This document shows positions 23,194-31,580 of a stretch of 64,000 bases of DNA, one piece after another. The notes under the pieces were generated by a model. The model worked only from the letters and a program-made list of their open reading frames with translations, did no database searches and was not told the DNA's origin. Location of the stretch: assembly GCF_001905505.1 (NCBI RefSeq), contig NZ_LIPG01000002.1, positions 1,302,001 to 1,366,000 of the forward strand, in the 5' to 3' direction. The position numbers and the translations under genes are program-made. Position 1 is the stretch's first letter, and each line of letters starts with the position of its first letter. The DNA comes from Streptomyces sp. CB02058 (GTDB lineage Bacteria; Actinomycetota; Actinomycetes; Streptomycetales; Streptomycetaceae).

Positions 23194-24554
23194 CGGACAT
23201 GACCCCCAAGCTCCGTCCCCGTACGGCGCGCAGAGCCGCCGCCGCGCTCGCCCTGCTGCTCGGCAGCCTGGCCCTCCAGCCGGGCGCCGAGGCGGCCACC
23301 CCGGCCCCCTCGGCACGGCCCGCGCCCCCGGAGCGCGACCTCGGCCGCGAGGTCCTGCCCGAGGGCGACGGCTGGGCGGCCGAGGGCGCCGGGACCACCG
23401 GCGGCTCGGCCGCGGACGACGCCCACGTCTTCACCGTGCGCACCAGGGCGCAGCTCGTCGCGGCGCTCGACGGCGGCAGCTCCACCCCGAAGATCATCAA
23501 GGTCGCGGGGACCATCGACGCCAACACCGACGACCGGGGACGGCGCCTGGACTGCTCCGACTACGCCACCGACGGCTACGCCCTCGACGCCTACCTCGCC
23601 GCCTACGACCCCCGCACCTGGGGCGGTGCCAAGCCGGCGGGAGCCCAGGAGGACGCCCGCAAGGCATCCGCCGCCCGCCAGGCCGAGCGCGTCGAACTCC
23701 TGGTCGGCTCCAACACCACCCTCGTCGGCGTCGGTACCGGCGCGGTGCTCAAGGGCGCGAGCCTCCAGGTCAGGGACGCGGACAACGTCATCGTCCGCAA
23801 CCTCGAACTGCGCGACGCCTACGACTGCTTCCCGGCCTGGCAGCCCAACACCGGCGGACTCGGCGACTGGAAGACGGCGTACGACACGCTCTGGCTGCGC
23901 GGCGCCACCCATGTCTGGGTCGACCACGTCACCGCGAGCGACAGGGGAAGGCCCGACGACAAGGAGCCCACCCTGTTCGGGCGCAACTTCCTGCGCCACG
24001 ACGGGCTCCTCGACATCACCAACGGCTCCGACCTGGTCACCGTCTCCTGGAGCCGGTTCGCCGACCACGACAAGGCGATGCTGATCGGCAACGGCGACGG
24101 TGTCACCACCGACCGGGGCAAGCTCCGCGTCACCCTGCACCACAACGAGTTCCACTCCGTCGTGCAGCGCGCGCCCCGGGTCCGCTTCGGCCAGGTCCAC
24201 CTCTACAACAACCGCTACGTCATCCCCGGGGACGCCGAATACCGCTACTCCATCGGCGTCTCCACCGAGTCGCGGATCGTCGCGGAGAACAACGCCTTCG
24301 AGGCCCCGGGCCACGTCGAGGTCGCCGACCTGCTCAAGAGCTGGAACGGCAGCGCGCTCACCCAGCGCGGCACCGTCTTCAACGGCTTCCCCGTCGACCT
24401 CGTGTCCATCTACAACGCCTACAACTCCGGCAGCGAGCAGGACCTCAGCCCCGACACCGGCTGGACGCCCGCCCTGCACGGCCCCGTCGACAGCGCCGAA
24501 CGCGCCGCCGCCGACGTAGCCCGCGAGGCCGGAGCGGGGAGGGCGGCCCGATGA
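23190..24554 (+). CDS. Secreted pectate lyase, PL1 family (copy 1)
   Basis: This 454-residue protein has a Sec signal peptide (about residues 1-36, cut near GAEAATPA). The PL1 parallel beta-helix shows the calcium/substrate motifs THVWVDHVT, DHDKAMLIGNGDG and RAPRVRFGQVHLYNN, the last carrying the catalytic arginine. It cleaves polygalacturonate by beta-elimination outside the cell. It is clearly paralogous to the lyase at 31581: both open the mature protein with VLPxGDGWAA...TTGGSAA and keep a C-terminal DTGWTP/GAGWTP block. It is coupled to the permease gene upstream and to the oxidoreductase gene downstream by ATGA overlaps, unusual for a secreted enzyme sitting between transport and metabolic genes. 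Confidence 0.9.
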   Translation: MTDMTPKLRPRTARRAAAALALLLGSLALQPGAEAATPAPSARPAPPERDLGREVLPEGDGWAAEGAGTTGGSAADDAHVFTVRTRAQLVAALDGGSSTPKIIKVAGTIDANTDDRGRRLDCSDYATDGYALDAYLAAYDPRTWGGAKPAGAQEDARKASAARQAERVELLVGSNTTLVGVGTGAVLKGASLQVRDADNVIVRNLELRDAYDCFPAWQPNTGGLGDWKTAYDTLWLRGATHVWVDHVTASDRGRPDDKEPTLFGRNFLRHDGLLDITNGSDLVTVSWSRFADHDKAMLIGNGDGVTTDRGKLRVTLHHNEFHSVVQRAPRVRFGQVHLYNNRYVIPGDAEYRYSIGVSTESRIVAENNAFEAPGHVEVADLLKSWNGSALTQRGTVFNGFPVDLVSIYNAYNSGSEQDLSPDTGWTPALHGPVDSAERAAADVAREAGAGRAAR

Positions 24555-25723
24555 GCACGAGCACCCCCCTCCCCATCGTCCTGGCCGGTGCCAGGGGCCA
24601 CGGCCGCTGGCACCTCGCCAACATCCGCCGGCTCCAGCACCAGGGCCTGGTCAGGCTGGCCGGGATCTGCGAGCTGAACCCGCTGACCGAGGACGAGCTC
24701 GAAGCGTTCGCCGGTGAACTCCCCGAGCAGTCGTCCGACTTCGGCGCCCTCCTGGACTCCACCGGGGCCCGCGCCGCGATCATCTGCACCCCCATCCCGA
24801 CCCACACCGCGCTCGCCCTCACCGCGGCGGCCCGGGGCGTCCACCTCCTCCTGGAGAAGCCCCCCGCCGCGACCTGGGACGACTACGCCCGCATGACCGA
24901 GGGCGTACGGGAGGCGGGCATCGCCTGCCAGGTCGGCTTCCAGTCCTTCGGCTCGCACGCCGTGCCCGCCATCAAGGACCTCGTACGCTCCGGAGCCATC
25001 GGAGAACTGCGCGGCATCGGCGCCGCGGGGGCCTGGGTACGCGACGACACCTACTTCCGCCGGGCGCCCTGGGCGGGCCGCCGCAGGCTCGGCGGGACGG
25101 ACGTGGTCGACGGGGTGCTCACCAACCCGCTCGCGCACGCCGTCGCCACCGCGCTCGAACTCGCCGACCGGGGGACGGCCGAGGACGTGGCGTCCATCGA
25201 GACCGAGCTGTTCAGGGCCCACGACATCGAGTCCGACGACACCAGCTGCGTCCGCGTCACCACCACCGACGGGCTCCCCGTCACCGTCGCGGTCACCCTC
25301 TGCGCCGAGGAGGCGGGCGAGCCGTACGTGATCGTCCACGGCGACCGGGGCCGCATCACCTTCTGGTACAAGCAGGACCGCGTCCTCGTCCAGCGCGCGG
25401 GCCACGGGCCCGAGGAGGCCGTGCACGGGCGGACCGACCTCCTGGAGAACCTCGTCGGCCACCTGGAGCACGGCACCGCGCTCCTCGTGCCGCCGGAGCG
25501 CACCGGCGCCTTCATGCGGGTCGTCGAAGCCGTACGCACCGCACCCGAACCCACCGCGCTGCCCGCCGCGGCCTGGCACACCCGGCCCGACGGACCCAAC
25601 GGCGGCATCCGGCGCGTCGTGCGCGGCATCGACGGAACCGTCGCCGCCGCGGCCGACACCCTCACCCTCTTCTCCGAACTAGGCGCCTCATGGGCGCGCC
25701 CCAGCGAGGTGAGCACACCATGA
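24551..25723 (+). CDS. Gfo/Idh/MocA-family NAD(P)-dependent oxidoreductase
   Basis: This 390-residue protein has a Rossmann domain starting PIVLAGARGHGRWH (about residues 7-20). The family signature EKPPAATWDDY includes the catalytic-region Lys (about residue 103). The C-terminal alpha/beta domain begins GELRGIGAAGAW. There is no signal peptide, so it is cytosolic. These enzymes oxidise or reduce sugars, uronates or inositols. It forms a tightly coupled trio with a PmoA-like protein and a GH43 glycosidase, so it probably modifies a released pectin-derived sugar. The substrate is unknown. Confidence 0.85.
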   Translation: MSTSTPLPIVLAGARGHGRWHLANIRRLQHQGLVRLAGICELNPLTEDELEAFAGELPEQSSDFGALLDSTGARAAIICTPIPTHTALALTAAARGVHLLLEKPPAATWDDYARMTEGVREAGIACQVGFQSFGSHAVPAIKDLVRSGAIGELRGIGAAGAWVRDDTYFRRAPWAGRRRLGGTDVVDGVLTNPLAHAVATALELADRGTAEDVASIETELFRAHDIESDDTSCVRVTTTDGLPVTVAVTLCAEEAGEPYVIVHGDRGRITFWYKQDRVLVQRAGHGPEEAVHGRTDLLENLVGHLEHGTALLVPPERTGAFMRVVEAVRTAPEPTALPAAAWHTRPDGPNGGIRRVVRGIDGTVAAAADTLTLFSELGASWARPSEVSTP

Positions 25724-26544
25724 CCACGGCACTCCTCAGCTGCGCCGGACGCCCCGTCGGCCGCTACACCTACCGGCCCGAAACCGACGGCCGGCCCTAC
25801 CTCCACCCCGTCACCACCCTCGCCGGCACCCCGGTCACCGAGGAGCGCCCGGCCGACCACATCCACCACCTCGGCGCCTCCGTCGCGGTGCCGGACGTGG
25901 CCGGGCACAACTTCTGGGGCGGACGCACCTTCGTCCGCGACCAGGGCCCCACCGAGCTCGACAACCACGGGACGCAGCGCCACCTCGGCTGGAAGCTCCG
26001 CGACCCGGACGGCTTCGTGGAGGAGCTCAGCTGGGAGGCCGACGGCACCGAGCTGCTGCGCGAGCACCGCACCGTAGCCGTCACCGAACTCTCCGACACC
26101 GCCTGGGCGCTGGACTTCTCCTTCTCCCTGACCAACCGGGGCGGCGGCGACCTCTCCATCGGCAGCCCCGCCACCAACGGCCGCCCCGGCGCCGGATACG
26201 GCGGCTTCTTCTGGCGCGCCCCCAAGGAGGCCGCCCCGCCCGCCGTGTTCAGCGGGACCCTCGACGGCGAGGAGGCCGTGCACGGCAGGGCCGCGGACTG
26301 GCTGGCCCTCGCCGGGGACGGCTGGACGCTCGTCTTCGCCGGCGCGACCGAGGAGACCCGGCGCGACCCGTGGTTCGTACGGACCACCGAATACCCCGGC
26401 GTCGGCTCGTCCCTCGCCGCCGACCGCCGGCTGCCCGTCCCCGCCGGAGCCACCGTCGTCCGCCGGGTCGTCACCGTCGTCGCGGACGGCCGCCTCGACC
26501 GCGACGCCGCCGCCGCCCACGTCCGCAAGGTGGCGACCACATGA
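25720..26544 (+). CDS. PmoA-like protein (DUF6807)
   Basis: This 274-residue protein starts MTTALLSCAGRPVGRYTYRP and carries LHPVTTLAGTPVTEERPADH, then HIHHLGASVAVPDVAGHNFWGG. The clustered histidines (ADHIHHLG, GHNFWGG) and FWRAPKE are typical of the so-called methane-oxygenase PmoA family, which is unrelated to methane oxidation in this setting. The fold is probably a beta-sandwich like galactose mutarotase. The gene is coupled on both sides by ATGA overlaps. Members often sit beside Gfo/Idh/MocA oxidoreductases and glycosidases, but no activity is firmly established. Confidence 0.75.
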   Translation: MTTALLSCAGRPVGRYTYRPETDGRPYLHPVTTLAGTPVTEERPADHIHHLGASVAVPDVAGHNFWGGRTFVRDQGPTELDNHGTQRHLGWKLRDPDGFVEELSWEADGTELLREHRTVAVTELSDTAWALDFSFSLTNRGGGDLSIGSPATNGRPGAGYGGFFWRAPKEAAPPAVFSGTLDGEEAVHGRAADWLALAGDGWTLVFAGATEETRRDPWFVRTTEYPGVGSSLAADRRLPVPAGATVVRRVVTVVADGRLDRDAAAAHVRKVATT

Positions 26545-28097
26545 GCGCCCCCGTGAGGCTCCGGTCCGCGGACCTCGGGGACGGCACCTACCGCAACCCG
26601 GTGCTGCACGCCGACTGGTCCGACCCGGACGTCGTCCGCGTGGGCGACGACTACTACCTCACCTCCTCCAGCTTCGGCCGCGTTCCCGGGCTGCCGCTGC
26701 TGCACTCCCGCGACCTGGTCAACTGGACCCTCATCGGCCACGCCCTCGAACGGCTCGGACCAGACGCGGACTTCGCCGTGCCCCGCCACGACTGCGGGGT
26801 GTGGGCGCCCTCGCTGCGCCACCACGACGGACGCTTCTGGATCTTCTGGGGCGACCCCGACCACGGCATCCAGCAGATCAACGCCGAGGACATCCGCGGA
26901 CCCTGGAGCGCCCCGCACCTCGTCAAGGCGGGCAAGGGCCTGATCGACGCCTGCCCGCTCTGGGACGAGGAGACGGGCGAGGCCTATCTGGTGCACGCCT
27001 GGGCGAAGTCCCGCTCCGGCATCAAGAACCGGCTCACCGGCCACCGGATGAGCCCCGACGGACGCGAGCTCCTCGACGAGGGCACGACCCTGATCGACGC
27101 CGACACGATCCCGGGCTGGTTCACCCTCGAAGGCCCCAAGCTCTACCGGCACGACGGCTGGTTCTGGATCTTCGCCCCGGCCGGGGGAGTGGAGACCGGC
27201 TGGCAGGGCGCCTTCCGCTCGCGGACCTTCGACGGGCCCTACGAGGAGCGCGTCGTCCTGGAACAGGGCGCCACCGAGGTCAACGGCCCCCACCAGGGCG
27301 GCTGGGTCCGCACCGCCGCGGGCGAGGACTGGTTCCTCCACTTCCAGGCACGCGGAGCGTACGGCCGGGTGGTGCACCTCCAGCCCATGACCTGGCAGGA
27401 CGGCTGGCCGGTCATCGGCGACCGGGGCGAACCCGTCCTCGTCCACCCCCTGCCGAAGGGCCCGGGAGGGACTCCCGGGACACCCGCGTCCAGCGACGAC
27501 TTCCCCGGCGGGCGCCACGGCCGCCAGTGGCAGTGGACGGCCAACCCCCGGCCCGGCTGGACCGTCGGGCACGCCGGCGACGGGCTGCGGCTCAGCTGCG
27601 TACGGACCGCGTACGCGCACGATCTGCGCGCCCTGCCCAACGTCCTGGTGCAGCGGCTGCCCGCCGAGGAGTTCACCGTCGAGGTCGGCATCACGCTGGA
27701 CAGCGACGAGCCGGGCTCCAAGGCCGGGCTCGCCGTGCTCGGGGACGCCTTCTCGTGGATCGGCCTGGAGGCCGGCCCCGACGGCACGGCCCGGCTCGTG
27801 CACCGGTACGCCGAGACCGTCGCCGAGCACGAGCGGGACGCCGAACACCCCCGCCCCGCGCCCGGCGCCGTCGTCCGCGTCCGGATCGAGGTCGGCAGGG
27901 GCGCACGCTGCCGCTTCTTCGCCGACACCGGCGACGGCACCGGCTTCAGGGCCTCCGGCCAGGTCTTCGCCGCCACCCCCTGGCGCTGGGTCGGCGCGCT
28001 GCTCGGCCTCTTCGCCACCGCACCGACCGGCACCGGGCCCTCCGGAACCGCCGGGTTCACCGCATTCCGCACCAGCGAAAGACCTCGCACCACCTGA
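26541..28097 (+). CDS. GH43-family glycosidase, arabinofuranosidase or xylosidase type
   Basis: This 518-residue protein has an N-terminal five-bladed propeller (about 15-310) with the GH43 acids: base Asp28 in ADWSDPDVV, the pKa-tuning Asp in GLIDACPLWDE (about 137) and the general acid Glu in FTLEGPKLY (about 196). The C-terminal concanavalin-like sandwich (about 325-515, from SSDDFPGGRHGRQWQW) is the beta-xylosidase C2 domain. There is no signal peptide, so it works on imported oligosaccharides. It probably removes arabinose, xylose or galactose from pectic side-chain fragments. It is the last gene of the coupled run that starts at 21344. Confidence 0.87.
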   Translation: MSAPVRLRSADLGDGTYRNPVLHADWSDPDVVRVGDDYYLTSSSFGRVPGLPLLHSRDLVNWTLIGHALERLGPDADFAVPRHDCGVWAPSLRHHDGRFWIFWGDPDHGIQQINAEDIRGPWSAPHLVKAGKGLIDACPLWDEETGEAYLVHAWAKSRSGIKNRLTGHRMSPDGRELLDEGTTLIDADTIPGWFTLEGPKLYRHDGWFWIFAPAGGVETGWQGAFRSRTFDGPYEERVVLEQGATEVNGPHQGGWVRTAAGEDWFLHFQARGAYGRVVHLQPMTWQDGWPVIGDRGEPVLVHPLPKGPGGTPGTPASSDDFPGGRHGRQWQWTANPRPGWTVGHAGDGLRLSCVRTAYAHDLRALPNVLVQRLPAEEFTVEVGITLDSDEPGSKAGLAVLGDAFSWIGLEAGPDGTARLVHRYAETVAEHERDAEHPRPAPGAVVRVRIEVGRGARCRFFADTGDGTGFRASGQVFAATPWRWVGALLGLFATAPTGTGPSGTAGFTAFRTSERPRTT

Positions 28098-28123
28098 CCC
28101 CGCACCGCTGTATGGGAGCCGCA

Positions 28124-29191
28124 ATGACGCACCTCCGTACCGAGCGCACCAGAGCGAGAACGCTGTTCACGGCCTTCGCCCTCGCCGCCCTCCTGCTGCC
28201 CACCGCCCCGGGCGGGGCGGCGGCGGAGGCGCCGCGGCCGGCCGCCGCCCACCCGGGCGGCGGGCCCGGCACCCCGCACGGGTTCGCCTCGCTCGCCGGG
28301 GGCACCACCGGGGGCCGCGGCGGCGAGGTGGTGACCGTCACCGACCAGGCGGGCCTGGAGAAGTACGCCGGTGCCGAGGAGCCCTACGTCATCCGGGTGG
28401 CCGGCTCCATCGCGGTGGAGCCGTTCGGGGCGGACATCGACGTCGCGTCGGACAAGACCATCGTCGGGGCGGGCGACACGGGCGAGATCGTCCACGGCGA
28501 GCTCCACCTGAACCCCGGCACCAGCAACGTCATCATCCGTAACCTCACCATCCGCGACTCGTACATCGAGGGCGACTGGGACGGGAAGACGACGGACTTC
28601 GACGCGATCCAGATGGACTCGGCCGACCACGTCTGGATCGACCACAACCGGCTGACGCACATGGGCGACGGGCTGCTCGACATCCGCAAGGACAGCCAGT
28701 ACATCACCGTGTCGTACAACCACTTCGACCACCACAACAAGGCGCTCGGCATCGGCTGGACCGAGAACGTCACCACGCAGATCACGATCGACCACAACTG
28801 GTTCAGCGGCACCAAGCAGCGCAACCCGTCCGCCGACAACTGCGCCTACGCCCACCTCTACAACAACTACCTCTCCGCGCAGGTCGCGGACGGGGACCCG
28901 CTGTGGACGTACGGCAACTGGGCGCGCGGCGCCACGAAGATGGTCATCGAGAACAGCTACTACCAGGACGTCCAGCACCCCTACCAGGCCGACGACACGG
29001 CCGAGCTGGTCCAGCGCGGATCGATCCTGAGGAACACCACGGGACGCACCGACACCCGGGGCACCGCGTTCGAGCCGCGCGACTTCTACCCGTACACCCT
29101 GCACCGGGCCGCCGACGTGCCCAAGCTCGTCACCCGCAACGCCGGCCCGCAGACGTACATCGGCACCGCGCCGCACGGCACACACCACTGA
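28124..29191 (+). CDS. Secreted pectate lyase, PL1 family (copy 2, short form)
   Basis: This 355-residue protein has a signal peptide ending around GGAAAEAP (about residue 32). The compact beta-helix has DHVWIDHNRLTHMGDGLLDI, SYNHFDHHNKALGIGW and NPSADNCAYAHLYNNYL. The sequence is only distantly related to the other two PL1 enzymes of the locus. It is probably a different subfamily, with a shorter N-terminal region and a different product profile. ATG 28124 has GGGAG 5-10 bases upstream; an in-frame ATG at 28112 is possible. Confidence 0.88.
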   Translation: MTHLRTERTRARTLFTAFALAALLLPTAPGGAAAEAPRPAAAHPGGGPGTPHGFASLAGGTTGGRGGEVVTVTDQAGLEKYAGAEEPYVIRVAGSIAVEPFGADIDVASDKTIVGAGDTGEIVHGELHLNPGTSNVIIRNLTIRDSYIEGDWDGKTTDFDAIQMDSADHVWIDHNRLTHMGDGLLDIRKDSQYITVSYNHFDHHNKALGIGWTENVTTQITIDHNWFSGTKQRNPSADNCAYAHLYNNYLSAQVADGDPLWTYGNWARGATKMVIENSYYQDVQHPYQADDTAELVQRGSILRNTTGRTDTRGTAFEPRDFYPYTLHRAADVPKLVTRNAGPQTYIGTAPHGTHH

Positions 29192-29235
29192 TTTCCCCCC
29201 ACGCACGCGTACAGATCCGAGAGAGAAGAGCCGAC

Positions 29236-30570
29236 ATGAACATCTCGAAGACGCTCCGGGGGCGTGCCGCGACCGCGGTGTCCCTCACGGCGGTCCTGGC
29301 CATCGCGGCCACCGGCTGCGGCGACGACGGCAGCAGCTCAGGCACGGAGGGCAGCGGCAAGGGCGAGATCACCTTCTGGGACAACAACGGTGGTCCGCGC
29401 ACCGAGATCTGGACCGAGATCATCAAGGATTTCGAGAAGGCCAACCCGGACATCAAGGTCAAGTACGTCCCGATCCCGATTGCTGACGTCCAGTCCAAGT
29501 ACGACACGGCCATCGCGGGCGGCGGCCTGCCCGACGTCGGCGGTGTCGGCACGGCCTACCTGGCCAACATGGTCTCCCAGGAGGCCCTGGAGCCGGTCAA
29601 CGACCGCCTGGACGGCTCGTCGCTCAAGGGCAAGCTCGTCGAGAACATGGTCGAGAGCGTCAGAGCCGCCGCGGGCCGGGGCGACGACCTGTACTCCGTG
29701 CCCACCTCCGCGAACAACGGCGCGCTCTGGTACCGCACCGACCTGTTCGAGGAGGCCGGCCTGGACGAGCCCGCCACCTGGCCCAAGTTCTACGAGGCCG
29801 CCGAGAAGCTGACGGACGCCAAGAAGAACAAGTTCGGCTACACCATCCGCGGCGGCGCCGGCTCCATCGCCCAGGCGCTGGACGCGATCTACGGCCAGAC
29901 CGGTATGACAGAGTTCTGGGACGGCGACAAGACGACCCTGAACGACCCGAAGAACGTCGCGGCGCTGGAGAAGTACGCCGCGCTCTTCAAGAAGACGACG
30001 CCGTCCGCCGACGTCAACAACGACTTCACCAAGATGGTCGCCCAGTGGGACTCCGGCACCATCGGGATGCTCAGCCACAACCTCGGCTCCTACCAGGACC
30101 ACCTGAAGGCCCTCGGCAAGGAGAAGTTCCGTGGCATACCCGCCCCGATCGGGGAGGGCGGCACCCGTGTCCAGGTCTCCAACCCCGTCGACGGTCTCGG
30201 CCTGTTCCGCTCCAGCAAGAACAAGAACGCCGCCTGGAAGTTCATCGAGTTCGCCGCCTCCCATGAGTCGAACAGCAAGTGGAACGAGTCAGCGGGCGCG
30301 ATACCGGCCAACACCGAAGCGGCCAAGGACCCCTGGATCTCCCAGACCGAACCCACCGCTCTCGCGGCGAAGGCCCTGACCGACGGTTCCACCAAGGTCG
30401 TCGACCTCCCGTACTACCTGCCCGACTGGAACAACATCAGCAAGGCCGACAACGAGCCGGAGTTCCAGAAGCTGCTCCTCGGCAAGATCACGGCCAAGGC
30501 GTTCCTCGACAAGATGGCCGAGGAACTGAACGCCGCCCAGAAGGAGTGGAAGGAACTGGGCAACGGCTGA
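29236..30570 (+). CDS. Sugar ABC transporter solute-binding lipoprotein
   Basis: This 444-residue protein has a lipoprotein signal with lipobox AATGC (Cys27). GEITFWDNNGGPRTEIWTEI follows, and it has the usual CUT1 binding-protein fold, including GLPDVGGVGTAYLANMV and YSVPTSANNGALWYRTDLF. It is anchored outside the membrane and delivers substrate to the permeases at 21344 and 22276, from which it is separated by five catabolic genes. A very stable 14-bp hairpin directly after the gene may protect its mRNA and raise its level. Confidence 0.92.
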   Translation: MNISKTLRGRAATAVSLTAVLAIAATGCGDDGSSSGTEGSGKGEITFWDNNGGPRTEIWTEIIKDFEKANPDIKVKYVPIPIADVQSKYDTAIAGGGLPDVGGVGTAYLANMVSQEALEPVNDRLDGSSLKGKLVENMVESVRAAAGRGDDLYSVPTSANNGALWYRTDLFEEAGLDEPATWPKFYEAAEKLTDAKKNKFGYTIRGGAGSIAQALDAIYGQTGMTEFWDGDKTTLNDPKNVAALEKYAALFKKTTPSADVNNDFTKMVAQWDSGTIGMLSHNLGSYQDHLKALGKEKFRGIPAPIGEGGTRVQVSNPVDGLGLFRSSKNKNAAWKFIEFAASHESNSKWNESAGAIPANTEAAKDPWISQTEPTALAAKALTDGSTKVVDLPYYLPDWNNISKADNEPEFQKLLLGKITAKAFLDKMAEELNAAQKEWKELGNG

Positions 30571-30608
30571 GCCGCCGCCCACGCCACGCCAGGCACCCCG
30601 GTGACCGG

Positions 30609-30649
30609 GGGACCGGCGGCGGTCCGGGTCGCGTCCCGCCGCCGGTCCC
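30609..30649 (+). terminator. Strong intercistronic stem-loop after the binding-protein gene
   Basis: GGGACCGGCGGCGG (30609-30622) pairs perfectly with CCGCCGCCGGTCCC (30636-30649) around a 13-base loop. It lies 38 bp after the stop and 50 bp before the next start. It can act as a partial terminator or a 3'-end stabiliser. Confidence 0.75.
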
Positions 30650-30699
30650 TCCCCACGTGCACCACCTCACGTTTGTCCTCCGAGAGAGGCAGTCATCCT

Positions 30700-31524
30700 G
30701 TGTCACTCACCCGCAGACGGACGGCAGCCGCGCTCCTCGCGCTGCCCCTCGCTTTCGCCGCCACGCCCGCACTCGCGGACGGCGGCCGGGGCAGGCCCAG
30801 GCCCCGGACGCTGCACATCGCGGGCGACTCCACGGCGGCCCAGAAGTACGCCGCCGCGGCACCCGAGACCGGCTGGGGCATGGCCCTCCCCTTCTTCCTG
30901 GGCCACTCGCTCACCGTCGCCAACCACGCGATGAACGGCCGGAGTTCCAAGAGCTTCATCGACGAGGGCCGGCTCACCGCCCTCCTGGAGGGCGTCCGCG
31001 GCGGCGACCTGGTCCTCATCCAGTTCGGCCACAACGACGAGAAGACCGAGGACCCCGCCCGGGGCACCGACCCCTACACCACGTACCAGGAGTATCTGCG
31101 GCAGTACATCCAGGGCGCCCGTGAGCGCCGGGCCGAGCCCGTGCTGATCACCCCGGTCGAGCGCCGCCGGTTCGCCGAGGACGGCACCGCGAAGCCCACC
31201 CACGGCGAGTATCCCGCGGCCATGCGCGCCCTGGCCGCCGAGGAGGGCGTGGCCCTGCTCGACCTCCAGGCACTCTCCCTGGCCCGCTGGCAGGAACTCG
31301 GCCCGGACGGGACCCTGGCGTACTTCAACTGGCTGGAGCCGGGCGAGTCGCCGAACTACCCGGACGGCAAGCAGGACAACACCCACTTCCGGCCCCGGGG
31401 CGCCGTCGAGGTGGCCCGCACCACCGCACGCGCGCTGCTCGACGGGCGCGTGCTCGCCCCGCGCGATCTGCGCCGCCTCGACGCGCCGGTACCGGAGGCG
31501 TGGATCACCTGGCCGCAGGCCTGA
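30700..31524 (+). CDS. Secreted rhamnogalacturonan acetylesterase (SGNH/CE12)
   Basis: This 274-residue protein has a signal peptide (MSLTRRRTAAALLALPLAFA, cut near ALADGG). SGNH blocks are visible: nucleophile Ser44 in IAGDSTAAQKY, Gly/Asn in NHAMNGRSSKSF, Asn in QFGHNDEKT, and Asp/His in KQDNTHFRPRGA. It removes acetyl groups from rhamnogalacturonan I backbones outside the cell so that lyases can reach them. The GTG start is chosen because it gives a complete signal peptide, although the GAGAGG upstream is distant. Confidence 0.88.
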   Translation: MSLTRRRTAAALLALPLAFAATPALADGGRGRPRPRTLHIAGDSTAAQKYAAAAPETGWGMALPFFLGHSLTVANHAMNGRSSKSFIDEGRLTALLEGVRGGDLVLIQFGHNDEKTEDPARGTDPYTTYQEYLRQYIQGARERRAEPVLITPVERRRFAEDGTAKPTHGEYPAAMRALAAEEGVALLDLQALSLARWQELGPDGTLAYFNWLEPGESPNYPDGKQDNTHFRPRGAVEVARTTARALLDGRVLAPRDLRRLDAPVPEAWITWPQA

Positions 31525-31580
31525 TCCCCGCACCTCCCGCACGCTTCTTCCTCCCCCCGTACGACAGTTAAGGATTCGTC

